Shown piece after piece: positions 25,233-36,706 of a DNA stretch of 64,000 nt. Made by a program: the position numbers and the translations under genes. The stretch comes from Epiperipatus broadwayi (Eukaryota > Onychophora > Udeonychophora > Euonychophora > Peripatidae). The stretch covers positions 1,924,165-1,988,164 of the forward strand of contig JAQFVV010012511.1 in the NCBI GenBank assembly GCA_028023455.1, in the 5' to 3' direction. How positions within the stretch are numbered: the first letter of the stretch is position 1; the number at the start of each line of letters is the position of its first letter. The notes beneath the pieces are model-generated. The model had not been told where the DNA came from. It made no database searches and saw only the letters and a program-made list of their open reading frames with translations.

Positions 25233-27273
25233 TATAACGATCGAAATGAAAGTGAAGATCGAATCTAACCGCAAAAACAATATCTGCAACTACCAGGGCG
25301 CCATCTAGGCATTTGAGCCTAGAAAAATTTATAAAGTAGGCAGATACGCGCTGTTAAGATTCCACTTTATTTAAATATTCCGATCGTTAGCCCAAGTCAC
25401 TAGCTCAGCGGAGACGCAGAGATAAAAATCTATAAATTTTATATCTTAAATATAAAAGAATAAAAGCCACTGCCAGAACTTCACACATAAAAATATTTAT
25501 TTACGCACATATAAAATCATTCTAAATTCGAGGAATAGGTTTAACATTTTTAGATTTTTATATTACTCTTTAATTGTACATTTACATAAATTTCAATGAG
25601 TTTAATATTTTATTTAGATGGTCAAGTATGAATAGACTACATAGATTTGCATTTGAAAATAAAACATTCTATCCCTATTTAACCTTAGGCTAAAATTCGC
25701 AGTCAAACTGGCATCAATCCATCTGATACATTTATGTATTCAATGTAGCATGAAAATACAACAGCACAAATATACTATACTGTCAGGAATGGACATCTGA
25801 ACAGTATAGTTAGAGAAAACATTGACTCTTGTCCAATACAGGAATATGACGTCTGTATAGCAAGAAGAACAATAAAATAAAAACTCCATAGGAAGGGACC
25901 GCGATCCTTTTTGCCGACTTACAATCCCATCCATAGGCAAAGGGTTGGTGCGGTGTATTCAGCGATTCTGCACGTAGCGAAACTTATACTACATCTACTA
26001 ATTACACAAATATATCCAATCCATTGACCCAATTCAACAACGACACAAATAACCTAAGATTACCCTCCCCTAATATAACTTTACAAATCTATATAGCCAT
26101 TCACGCCCGACTTAAATTTAACATTTAAATACGTTCGCACAAATGCATTTTATAAAATTTGTTTTAAAATGTTGAGTACAGATCAGCTGCACAGATTCCA
26201 CGGTCAAAAAACATTCCAAAATCAACACAACCGATCAAAATACAAAGTCCTCGATAAACGTCACTTGCATAGGGAATATACAAATCCCATTAGCATTCAT
26301 CGTAAGATGCTTGCAGTGATATCGTTGACATATATTCTAATCGAATGTGAAAACCACAACATTATCAACCGCTAACGAATCTATGCAACGTCTATACCCA
26401 ACCTAAATTTCATCATTTAAAATTTAAACAACAAATAATTTATACAATAAGAGAAAAAAAAAATGGAAATGATTTTTATCAATCGGAAAACATATAAAAT
26501 TAAACATTATTAATTGATTTTAAACTTAAAAGTCAGATAGAAGTTCATAAGCTTGAACGAAAGTTCTTAGTTATTTTTAAATTTAGAGTTCATGTCAATA
26601 TAGCTTACAGTAGAAGAGTCCAGGTTCCTGTTTTTAATTCCCGCGACGTCTCCATTGGAAGATAATGTTCTGGAGGTAGCATTAGCTGGTTCCATTCTTG
26701 TATCACAGTCTTTTCATTTTATATATTTTTTAAAACAAACAAAAAAAAAATGAGAGAGAACGGCAAGTGCGTCCTACCGTTCTCATCAAATCAAGTCCGA
26801 AAAAACTGTCTGGAACTCAATATTTCTCTTTTTATAGTAAATCTCCAGATTGAATGAACAAAGACGTCACTAATCCAAATTTTCGTTCGGGTCTGGGCTG
26901 AGGCTTGGTGCTTCCATTGGTCAAGCTAATTTCTTTTTATTTTCTTATCTATCTTTCATCAGATCATTTTAATTATACAAGAGCCCGAAGCTAGCTTGCT
27001 TTTCAAACAATTTATAAACAATCATTTCCATTTACAGATTACATTAATTAATACCTGTTTTTATTTTTAAATCTTGTACTTTTTTATAAAAAAAGTACGT
27101 TCAAATACTTATTTGTTTTTTTAAAAAAAAAATATTTTTAAAGTTTGGCCTCTGTGCGAATGTATATACGTTTAACAATATTTTAATTTTAGCGTTTAGT
27201 TTTTTACTTTTATTTGCGAACTTTTAAGTTTTTATTTTAAATAAATGTAACGACATATTTATATATCGTTACA
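25233..27273 (-). repeat. LTR-A, 3' LTR
   Basis: 2041 bases, TATAACGAT...ATCGTTACA on the plus strand. The last 28 plus-strand bases form a palindrome (TGTAACGA...TCGTTACA). A hairpin with an 8-bp stem is at 26756-26784. Two small ORFs (25740-25940 minus, 26169-26375 plus) recur in the partner LTR only because the LTRs are copies. They are not conserved in the solo LTR at 39217, so I do not treat them as genes. Confidence 0.85.
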
Positions 27274-27992
27274 TATCAGTAAACTTCCTCAAAAAACAAA
27301 AACATTAAAAAAAAAAAAGAATTTACTTAGTGTTAGTAATTACGTTACACAAATTGATTATATATGAAAATTTCAAAAGGACAAAACTTTTTTTTTTTTT
27401 TTTTACAAGACAAAACAGTAATTACACACAAATATAATGATTTAAAAAAAAAATTGACTGATGATTCCTTACTACCAGCTAAATTTCTGCCCCCTCCCTT
27501 CCAAGTTTCATTTCTCCTACCTTTAACTATTACTTAGGCAAGTTGAACGATTAGATTTTAATTTAACAAGACTTTTTTTTTTTTAAAAAAAATATGATTT
27601 AGATTTATTATTACGTTTTATTTATTAGTTTTTATTCCTCGAATTTATCTTTACATATGCGCAATTTTTTTTTACTGGCAGTACCTTTAAGACCAAAAAT
27701 TCAAACTGTAACTCCACGTCAATACAACAAATATATTTATACTAATTTCAAAAAATATTACGAGCATGATTCACTTTTTCAAAAGTATTAGTGGTTTATT
27801 AAACATCTGGCTATAACTTTACGTTAGTACAAAAATGTACTTATTTCAGAAAAAACAACAAATGTTATTTGCATGATTCACTTTTAAAATTCTCAGGGCA
27901 CTCATGATTTATTAAAGATAGAAAATTTCATCATCATCAATTCCCCTTCTCAGGGTCAATCTCTGAGGTAAGGCCACACTTGGGATGCCAAT
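27274..27992 (-). other. Internal region of LTR-A element, non-coding
   Basis: 719 bases, AT-rich, with poly-A/T runs. No ORF. A primer-binding-site-like sequence adjoins the 5' LTR on the minus strand (27992 downward), followed by GGCCTTACCTCAGAGATTGA, the only GC-balanced part and a possible packaging leader. Confidence 0.65.
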
Positions 27993-30794
27993 TATAACGA
28001 TCGAAATGAAAGTGAAGATCGAATCTAACCGCAAACTACGATATCTGCTCTACAAGGCGCCATCTAGGCATTTGAGCCTAGAAAAATTTATAAAGTAGGC
28101 AGATATGCGCTGTTAAGATTCCACTTTATTTAAATATTCCGATCATTAGCCCAAGTCACTAGCTCAGTGGAGACGCAGAGATAAAAATCTATATCTTAAT
28201 TTATATCTTAAATATAAATAGAATAAAAGCCACTGCCAGAAATTAACACATAAAAATATTTATTTACGCACATATAAAATCATTCTAAATTCGAGGAATA
28301 GGTTTAACATTTTTAGATTTTTATATTACTCTTTAATTGTACATTTACATAAATTTCAATGAGTTTAATATTTTATTTAGATGGTCAAGTATGAATAGAC
28401 TACATAGATTTGCATTTGAAAATAAAACATTCTATCCCTATTTAACCTTAGGCTAAAATTCGCAGTCAAACTGGCATCAATCCATCTGATACATTTATGT
28501 ATTCAATGTAGCATGAAAATACAACAGCACAAATATACTATACTGTCAGGAATGGACATCTGAACAGTATAGTTAGAGAAAACATTGACTCTTGTCCGAT
28601 ACAGGAATATGACGTCTGTATAGCAAGAAGAACAATAAACTAAAAACTCCATAGGAAGGGACCATGATCCTTTTTGCCGACTTACAATCCCATCCATAGG
28701 CAAAGGGTTGGTGCGGTGTATTCAGCGATTCTGCACGTAGCGAAACTTATACTACATCTACTAATTACACAAATATGTCCAATCCATTGACCCAATTCAA
28801 CAACGACACAAATAACCTAAGATTACCCTCCCCTAATATAACTTTACAAATCTATATAGCCATTCACGCCCGACTTAAATTTAACATTTAAATACGTTCG
28901 CACAAATGCATTTTATAAAATTTGTTTTAAAATGTTGAGTACAGATCAGCTGCACAGATTCCACGGTCAAAAAACATTCCAAAATCAACACAACCGATCA
29001 AAATACAAAGTCTTCGATAAACGTCACTTGCATAGGGAATATACAAATCCCATTAGCATTCATCGTAAGATGCTTGCAGTGATATTGTTGACATATATTC
29101 TAATCGAATGTGAAAACCACCACATTATCAACCGCTAACGAATCTATGCAACGTCTATACCCAACCTTAAATTTCCTCATTTAAAATTTAAACAATAAAT
29201 AATTTATACAATAAGAAAAAAAAAAATGGAAATGATTTTTATCAATCGGAAAACATATAAAATTAAACATTATTAATTTGATTTTAAACTTAAAAAAAGT
29301 CAGATAGAAGTTCATAAGCTTGAACGAAAGTTCTTAATTATTTTTCAATTTAGAGTTCATGTCAATTTAGCTTACGGTAGAAGAGTCCAGGTTCCTGTTT
29401 TTAATTCCCGCGATGTCTCCATTGGAAGATAATGTTCTGGAGGTAGCATTAGCTGGTTCCATTCTTGTATCACAGTCTTTTCATTTTATATTTTTTTAAA
29501 AACAAACAACAAAAAAAAAATGAGAGAGAACGGCAAGTGCGTCCTACCGTTCTCATCAAATCAAGTCTGAAAAAACTGTATTTCCCTTTTTATAGTAAAT
29601 CTCCAGATTGAATGAACAAAGACATCACTAATCCAAATTTTTGTTCGGGTCTGGGCTGAGGCTTGGTGCTTCCATTGGTCAAGCTAAAATCTTTTTATTT
29701 TCTTATCTATCTTTCATCAGATCATTTTAATTATACAAGAGCCCGAAGCTAGCTTGCTTTTCAAACAATTTATAAACAATCATTTCCATTTACAGATTAC
29801 ATTAATTAATACCTGTTTTTATTTTTAAATCTTGTACTTTTTTTATAAAAAAAGTACGTTCAAATACTTATTTGTTTTTTTAAAAAAAAATATTTTTAAA
29901 GTTTGGCCTCTGTGCGAATGTATATACGTTTAACAATATTTTAATTTTAGCGTTTAGTTTTTTACTTTTATTTGCGAACTTTTAAGTTTTTATTTTAACC
30001 CTTAAACCGCTAATTAAATCATTGGTTGTATGAGGTAAAAATAAAATCTTTTAATTGGCCAACTCACAAACTGAAGACAAAGCCTATTGTTAAAACATAT
30101 TCGTTTATAATATTAAATTCAACTCAGATACGTTTATAAAAAGTATATAATTAATTTTTCAGGTCATGAAGAAAACGAAAGTTCTTTCAAAAATAAATTG
30201 CTATTTATTTATTCTAAGATATTCTATATCGGCAACATAAAAGTTATAATGTAAACAAAAAGATCGACTTTTACGTTATAGAAAAGTAAATATTTCTTTT
30301 TACTACATCTTCAATATATTTACTTAAATCTTCAATATTTTTCGAAAATAATTTTGTTTTTTTATTATTCTCTCTGAAAAATTATGTTTAATTTCCATAA
30401 ATATTATTTAATAATAATTTAAATCGTATTCGAAATGAAAATCTCAGCCGATTTTTTTCTTTATTTTCTTTGATCAGGCAGTTTCTTTGTTCTTTCCAGC
30501 CAATCAGAATGTCTTTTTCGGCTGAGAGCATGCTAAGAACCAATCACAAATAATGTTCCTTCTTTGTTTAGGTTTAAATGCGTTTTTTTTTATTTTTTAC
30601 TTCTAAAATAAATCGGAAGATGTCACCATCGTACAGAACTTTTTAAAAACGAATTCAATACGTATTTAACGAATTTTATCGTATAAAAAACGAACTGAGT
30701 TAGAGAGTGATTTTTAGATGTCGACGAGGAGTCTTCGTCGAGCGCAGAGAAAAAGGGTTAAATAAATGTAACGACATATTTATATATCGTTACA
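27993..30794 (-). repeat. LTR-A, 5' LTR, interrupted by an insertion
   Basis: 2802 bases in total. Removing the 759-base insertion at 29999-30757 and one TTAA leaves 2039 bases, matching the 2041 of its partner. It carries the same hairpin at 29526-29554. The interruption postdates integration of the LTR element. Confidence 0.85.
29999..30757. mobile_element. piggyBac-like non-autonomous element (TTAA insertion)
   Basis: Present in one LTR and precisely absent from the other copy and from the solo LTR, so its borders are known by comparison. It starts CCCTTAAACC and ends AGAAAAAGGG, flanked by TTAA on both sides (29995-29998 and 30758-30761). TTAA duplication with CCC...GGG ends is the hallmark of piggyBac transposons; the shared terminal repeat is only about 5 bases (CCCTT). 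No transposase ORF is present. The right half carries two CCAAT motifs (30500, 30540) and TATAAAAAA (30682-30690), arranged like a Pol II promoter, and a hairpin CGACGA...TCGTCG at 30722-30740. It may be a deletion derivative that kept one end of an autonomous element. Confidence 0.65.
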
Positions 30795-30827
30795 ATATAT
30801 ATATATATATCAAAACTACCCCAAATC

Positions 30828-31327
30828 NNNNNNNNNNNNNNNNNNNNNNNNNNNNNNNNNNNNNNNNNNNNNNNNNNNNNNNNNNNNNNNNNNNNNNNNN
30901 NNNNNNNNNNNNNNNNNNNNNNNNNNNNNNNNNNNNNNNNNNNNNNNNNNNNNNNNNNNNNNNNNNNNNNNNNNNNNNNNNNNNNNNNNNNNNNNNNNNN
31001 NNNNNNNNNNNNNNNNNNNNNNNNNNNNNNNNNNNNNNNNNNNNNNNNNNNNNNNNNNNNNNNNNNNNNNNNNNNNNNNNNNNNNNNNNNNNNNNNNNNN
31101 NNNNNNNNNNNNNNNNNNNNNNNNNNNNNNNNNNNNNNNNNNNNNNNNNNNNNNNNNNNNNNNNNNNNNNNNNNNNNNNNNNNNNNNNNNNNNNNNNNNN
31201 NNNNNNNNNNNNNNNNNNNNNNNNNNNNNNNNNNNNNNNNNNNNNNNNNNNNNNNNNNNNNNNNNNNNNNNNNNNNNNNNNNNNNNNNNNNNNNNNNNNN
31301 NNNNNNNNNNNNNNNNNNNNNNNNNNN
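30828..31327. other. Assembly gap (500 N)
   Basis: Exactly 500 undetermined bases, so the size is probably a placeholder. By comparison with the 3' LTR, at least the first 18 bases of the Ty3-like 5' LTR and its left flank are missing here. Confidence 0.95.
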
Positions 31328-33076
31328 CATACTGCGGTCACACATATAAATATTAAACATTCAGGGAATATTAAATATTATGTTTGAGAAGAAAATAAAA
31401 ATAAAAAAAAAAAAAGCGAACTTGGAAAAATTTACAGAACAAAGAAATGTTTCAACTAATTAAAAAAAAAAAAAAGAGAGGGAATTAAAATCAAAAGATT
31501 CTTATCTTTTACCCTCCACAGTTCGGGTTTTGATGAAATTAAAGTATAAAATTAGAGATATTGGAAACGTATGTTAAAAAATAAAGCGCTAAAGAAATAT
31601 AAATAAAATGCAAGTTAAAATCCGATTTTGAAAGAAAGTAAAGTTTAAAAAAGATAAAAAAAACCTTAAATAGTGCTCAAAACAGAGAAAGTTAGACATG
31701 ATCAAAAGATAAAGATCTGGGTTTTAAAGTACACATTTGACGATAAACGAAATGCGTGTATGGAGTGTATTTGAAGCAGGATATAGACAGAAATAATAAA
31801 TGCTTGTCCAAATTTTAAAAAAAAGAAAAAAGAAAAACATGTATTAAAATCTGTTTAATTAAAATCAAGAATATTGAAATACATAGTGCTACGAGAGTGG
31901 GTAAAACCAATTTACATATGGCTGAAGGCATAGTAAGAAAGAAGGTGTGAATAAAAGTGAAACAAAGGATCGGACGGACAAAGGCTGGTGGAATTTTTTA
32001 ATTAAGAAATAAAAGTTTTTCAAAAGGGATTAGAGCTAGAGACTTCGTGTTGAGAGGGTGGTAAGACACAGCTCCGATAATCAACCAATATAGTTAACAA
32101 ATATGACTTTTAACATCGGTGCTTCATCTAGAATGGCTGGCTAAGGCCATCGTGATCGCTAGTCAAACCAGACTTGCTGTACTAATGGTTCTTGTCAATA
32201 TGTAATAACCGCCGTCGTAGCGCCTGCCGGTGGATTCATTTAGTTGCCTTGTCCCCGATGCCTTGTCCTTGATGCCTCGTCCATGATGCCTTAACACTGA
32301 GAAGCTATACACAACCAAATCTAACCTACGAGCGACCGTCCCTCCTAAAGAAGTGGAGAAATCCACGTGGCGGTCAGCAGGATGTCGGATAAATTCAGAG
32401 ACAAAAAACCTAGGTAAAGATACATACTTTTTTTATATATTTCAATGTGCACATCGTTGACTTAGACAATGGCCACATGCGTTTTTGTGAATGATAAAGA
32501 CATTCTTGAATTTTTTTTCTTGATAAATACCCAGAGTGACGATTTATAAATGTACCAGCATTTATAAGAGTTTTATGTGTCCTTTTCCTTGTAGCACTAT
32601 AGATCATAATCTGTTTTATTTAATGTAAATGTGTTTTGTAGATTTTTTTTATGATTGATTTATTCTATTAAATATATATTTTTTCTATTTAAATCTGTCT
32701 TGTCTCGTTCTTCACCACGTCCAAAAAGGGATAGTCTAGTCTTAGGGTGGGAAAACTATTATTCATTTTTTTTGATTATTGAATTAACACATGAAATTTG
32801 GTGGTGCAGTGTTTGATTCCGTTAAATTTATAAATCATCCAAGCACTGTAGCTCTGTCAAATCTTACAGCAGTCAGGAGAAAGTTGATCAGGAAACATAA
32901 CCTGGGGTTATGTCCATATAGCATACAGGTTCGGTCAAATACAGAGATAGACTCATCTATTTTCGTATTTCTCTCTGCTTGCAGTAACGGAAAGTGGACA
33001 ATTTTGAATTATAGAATTCCCCATTATGTACACATAAAAGGGAAGTTTAGCCTTCGATCATCATATGCCTATTACA
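31328..33076 (+). repeat. Ty3-like element, 5' LTR (left end in gap)
   Basis: Collinear with 36725-38456, with small indels and substitutions. A 114-codon ORF (32791-33135) crosses its right border into the primer-binding site and is judged chance. Confidence 0.85.
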
Positions 33077-33081
33077 TATTT

Positions 33082-33100
33082 TGGGGGCCAAGTCTGGGAT
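33082..33100 (+). other. Putative primer-binding site
   Basis: TGGGGGCCAAGTCTGGGAT lies five bases behind the 5' LTR end. It resembles the proline-tRNA-type site (TGGGGGC...GTC.GGGAT) with a few differences and one extra base. The tRNA identity is an inference. Confidence 0.55.
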
Positions 33101-34382
33101 CTGAAATTTTTGCACAATTAATAATCACGTGTTAAATAATTTCATAAGATCACGTAAATAGTTTAAAAAAAAAAATAAATAAGGAAAAAAATAGATATGT
33201 GTTTCAATATATAAAATTAGCGTTGTAAGTTAAAGTGGCGAGAAGCGAAGACGAAGGGATAAATTTTTGCTTTATAGTACTTCATATATGTGTTTCATCA
33301 TCAAGTGTGTACAAAGAATAGAAAGAGGGGGGAATTATTTTTTGTTATTATTATGAAAGTTTGAAATGCGCAGTGAGGGATATCATCGGAGACAAGAATA
33401 TTGAGACAAGTTGTAATGAACAAAGAACTGATTATATCAAATGATTGCTGTAATGTAATATAAATCGTTTCAAAAAAAAAAAAAGAGAATAACACAAAGT
33501 TTCATGAAAGTTTACGCTAAATAATAGAAAAAAAAATAGTCACATAGCCCAGTAAAGTTAAAGAATAGATTATCTGGATGTAATTAATTAACAAAAACAT
33601 AAAATAGTTAAGTTAGAAATAGTGAAACAGTTTCAGTAATGTTGTAGTTATAAAGGTTAAATGATTAAAATAGTCGAAACTAAGTTAGATGAAGAAAGAT
33701 ATATGTGTGAATTAATAATCACATGTCCAAGTTAAGCGGAAAATAAAATATTTAATGATAAAAGGAATTTGCGTGTATAAGTTAAATTGAAGAAACTATA
33801 AGTATTGTCGTGTCTTTTAGTTAAGTGGAAAATATATATATATGTGATTCTAGAATAGTCACAGGTGTAAGAGAAAAAAATAAATATATGTGTGTATGAT
33901 CTTGCTTAAAACAGCCGTAACCTTAAGTGGCCGAATTTTATAAATGTAGGAGTAGAAAAAATATATATATCGGAAGGGTAATGTGGGAGATACAGTCAAA
34001 CAAAATGAACTTATAATGTATATCGTTAATAGAGGAACGAGTATAGTATTTAAGTAAGTAAATTTAAAAGAATATATAAGTGCATCATTTAATTGAGGTA
34101 TAGGGGTCAGAGGTAGATGAGTGGGAAAATAGAGGACAATCATCAAGGTGGACAGGCAGTCGGGCGAATCTAAGGCAGGCGAACAAGAGGATGAACCAAA
34201 GTGCAGATGTTTGGGTTGGCTAGCGATCTGAATGCTGATCGATAAATAATACAGATACTAAAGTTAATCAAAGTGAAAACATAAAGTCAGTCGAAAGAAG
34301 TTGGGTATAAGACAAGTCAGAAGAGGTCAATAGTAGTAATAATCATTCAGATATAAGGAAGGGTTAAATAAAAATCATATTT

Positions 34383-35699
34383 ATGTGTACAAGGGCTCAA
34401 GCCAAAATGGAATGTCAAGAAGAGGAAGTAAAAGAAGGAAATGAAGAGGAGATGAAAGTAAAGGATACAATAGCCTATGGTAATATCATGGATATGTTAA
34501 AGCAAATGAGGATGGAGCAAGAACAATTCATGAAAGAATTCATGGATAAACAAGAGAGAAGGATAGAAAAATGGATGGTAAAGGTAGAAACAGACAACCG
34601 GAAAAGAATGGCTGAAGTCAGGGAAGAAATGAGAAATGAGGTCATCCAGCAATCAAAGGCTAAGGACACATGGGATGATTTTCACCAAGAGATTGAGAGA
34701 GATGAACAAAGGAGTATGGGGGCATGTACATATGAGGAATCAGAAATAGTTGAGGAAAGAGGTAGAGAGTCAGCAAGATGGGATTGGAAGAAGGACATAG
34801 GGCGACCAGAAAGGGAGATAAGACAGTTAGATGAAGAAGTGGAAGTAGTTAGAGTGGAGGATCATAGAATGATGATGATGAGCATACAGGAGAATTTAAG
34901 TCAGGTGGCGAAGGTAGTAGCAGGGTTAAATACAAAGGTTGAAGAGAGTGTAAGGAGGGCAGCCAATAGCAGCACCAATACCAACATAGAGGGCATAGGA
35001 CCAAGAACCAGTGGAGAATGTAGAATGGTGGGATCTGGAAATTGCATGGATTATCCTGTGGGCTTCCACCAATTTCTGAAGATCCAAGTCTTCGCTGGAA
35101 ACCCTGGAGAAAGCCCGATGGAGCATTTGAACAGCCTGGAATGGTACTTCAAATTCGGTAGAATGAGTGAGGAGGCCAAGATAGCAGTCGCCTGCAGCCA
35201 TTTGCAGGGCGAATCTCAAGTCTGGTGGAACTCACTGTTCCAGAAACCCATCACATTTGCAGGATATCATAAAGCATTGAAGACCAGTTATTGGAGTGAG
35301 GAACTCCAAGAAGATGTGTTGCATCGGATAAAACAGGATAAATGGAGACCGGAGGAATCATTTATAACATTCTTCCGTTGTCAAGTGGCTAAGTTACGAA
35401 TGATGACTGCAAATCCATTATCTGAGATGCAGATACTCTGGATAATTAGGCCCAGGTTTCCAAAGGATATAGAACAAACTCTGATCAGTACAGAGAGGAA
35501 GACGGTGGATCGGGTGGCCATATTGCTGAGTGCATTGGACACCACCAGGGACAACCAAAAGGAAGATGGATGGCAATCTGGACTGCCTCTAAAAGAATCG
35601 CCGATAGTAAAGAATGGATGGGATCCTGGGGAAGGACGATGGCAAGAAAACCAGGGATACTCTATGGGATGGAACCCGAGGAGGCAGGAAACAGGATGA
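34383..35699 (+). CDS. Gag-like polyprotein of Ty3-type retrotransposon
   Basis: 438 codons from the first ATG after a 1.3 kb leader. Residues about 5-110 are highly charged (E, K, R, M) and predicted by eye to form a coiled coil. Residues about 221-390 match the retrotransposon gag core: YPVGFHQFLKIQVFAGNPGE, then MEHLNSLEWYFKFGRMSEEA, GESQVWWNSL, ALKTSYW and, near the end, FPKDIEQTLIS. In this family the region forms the capsid that multimerises and packages element RNA in the cytoplasm. The C-terminus is basic and glycine/tryptophan-rich (GWDPGEGRWQENQGY), but no CCHC zinc knuckle is visible, unlike many gag proteins. The frame is intact over 1.3 kb in stop-rich DNA, suggesting recent selection or recent insertion. 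No protease or RT follows. A frame overlapping the end (35614-35847) may be a frameshifted tail. Confidence 0.8.
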   Translation: MCTRAQAKMECQEEEVKEGNEEEMKVKDTIAYGNIMDMLKQMRMEQEQFMKEFMDKQERRIEKWMVKVETDNRKRMAEVREEMRNEVIQQSKAKDTWDDFHQEIERDEQRSMGACTYEESEIVEERGRESARWDWKKDIGRPEREIRQLDEEVEVVRVEDHRMMMMSIQENLSQVAKVVAGLNTKVEESVRRAANSSTNTNIEGIGPRTSGECRMVGSGNCMDYPVGFHQFLKIQVFAGNPGESPMEHLNSLEWYFKFGRMSEEAKIAVACSHLQGESQVWWNSLFQKPITFAGYHKALKTSYWSEELQEDVLHRIKQDKWRPEESFITFFRCQVAKLRMMTANPLSEMQILWIIRPRFPKDIEQTLISTERKTVDRVAILLSALDTTRDNQKEDGWQSGLPLKESPIVKNGWDPGEGRWQENQGYSMGWNPRRQETG

Positions 35700-36690
35700 C
35701 AGAGAGGGGAGATGGAATGTAAGCATCCATATGACAGGACAGAGGGCCATGAGCCTAGGGAGCAAAACCCGCATCCCAGAGGAGGCAGAGGTGATGTCAA
35801 TAGAGGAAGACAACCACCAGATAAGACTTAAGGGCAGTCACAGATAAAGGAAGGATTTACTGATAACAAGATTGGAAATGGAAATGGACTATGAGTCATG
35901 GAGACTGGACTGTAATATTGATCCTGATAGCATAAAGAAATGATGAGCCGATAAGTGGAAAAAGGGATGAAGGACATTATGATAAAATAAGAAAGCATAT
36001 GATAAATAATAGTGTGAGGTCATAGATAGAGGCTGAAGGCATGTAGGTTTAGATATTGGTAGATAGGTCTGAACAGTATTGGGTGATGCCTTCTTCGTTA
36101 TTCATTCATGTATGTTCTGCGGTGCACCAAATCTTATCATACAGAGAACACAGGGACAGAGATCCCATTCTCATAATGACTCACTGGATTAAGATTTTCA
36201 GTTAGATATTGGACAGATATCGCGAGTCAATGGTTCAGAGACCAGTCTATGGGAGAAAGAACCCCTTGTATAAATTAAGAGCTGTCAGAAAATATACTGA
36301 GCTTATGGATGAGTTGGACAAAAAGATGCCAGCCTCCCAACCCACCTTGGTAATAGTGACCATAGTTGGCACTTAGGGGTTTATCATTTGCAGGATGTGA
36401 TGTATGAACAGGTTTAATCAGGTCACAGAGATATCCTGTGGATCCGAACATGTATATACGAGTATGAGGCAGGAATAAAATGCATGTAATGCTATGACAA
36501 GATTAAATTGGTTCGGCAATGCTGGTTGGGTCATCAAGAAAGAGATATAATTTACCTGGTCGCCTCTCTAGAGATTAACCTCATCACTAAATCATGTTAG
36601 GAATGTGTAAATCTAAAAGGTTTGAACAGTAGTTGGGAGCATCTAGCGTTTGATGCAAAAATTTAAAATTTTTTTTTACAAAAAAATTTT
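35700..36690 (+). pseudogene. Degenerate post-gag region, possible integrase finger relic
   Basis: No long ORF. Around 36370-36540 one frame reads YHLQDVMYEQV, stop, SGHRDILWIRT..., then KCM, stop, CYDK. The H...H...C-x2-C spacing is reminiscent of the zinc-binding domain of retroelement integrases, but stops interrupt it. The rest of pol is missing. This assignment is tentative. Confidence 0.35.
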
Positions 36691-36706
36691 AAAAGGAGGG
36701 GAACGG
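36691..36706 (+). other. Polypurine tract
   Basis: AAAAGGAGGGGAACGG immediately upstream of the TGTAATG start of the 3' LTR, as needed for plus-strand priming. Confidence 0.75.

Larger units (their letters stand above)
25233..30794 (-). mobile_element. LTR retrotransposon without coding region (family LTR-A)
   Basis: Two long terminal repeats (25233-27273 and 27993-30794) enclose only 719 bases. On the minus strand each LTR starts TGTAACGAT and ends ATCGTTATA. The whole element is flanked by ATAT (25229-25232 and 30795-30798), a 4-base target duplication, though both flanks are (AT)n. Directly after the minus-strand 5' LTR comes ATTGGCATCCCAAGTGTGGC, which looks like a primer-binding site and sets the orientation. 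The 3' polypurine tract candidate (TGAGGAAG, near 27285) is weak. The internal region contains no gag or pol, so the element must be mobilised in trans, as with TRIM/LARD-type elements. The LTRs are nearly identical over most of their length, so insertion was recent. Superfamily unproven; Ty3-like is likely. Confidence 0.8.

Noticed and set aside
25740-25940. 66-codon ORF repeated at 28503-28703, and 68-codon ORF 26169-26375 repeated at 28932-29138
   Set aside because: They recur because the two LTRs are copies of each other. In the older solo LTR the frames are not kept, so there is no sign of protein-level conservation.
30707-31387. ORFs of 183-226 codons spanning the gap
   Set aside because: They exist only because N bases contain no stop codons.
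32791-33135. 114-codon ORF across the 5' LTR end
   Set aside because: It crosses the LTR border and primer-binding site, and the matching 3' LTR frame is broken.
34859-35847. Antisense and shifted ORFs over the gag gene
   Set aside because: Shadows of the gag frame; none shows a motif of its own. Only 35614-35847 might be a frameshifted gag tail, and that is unproven.
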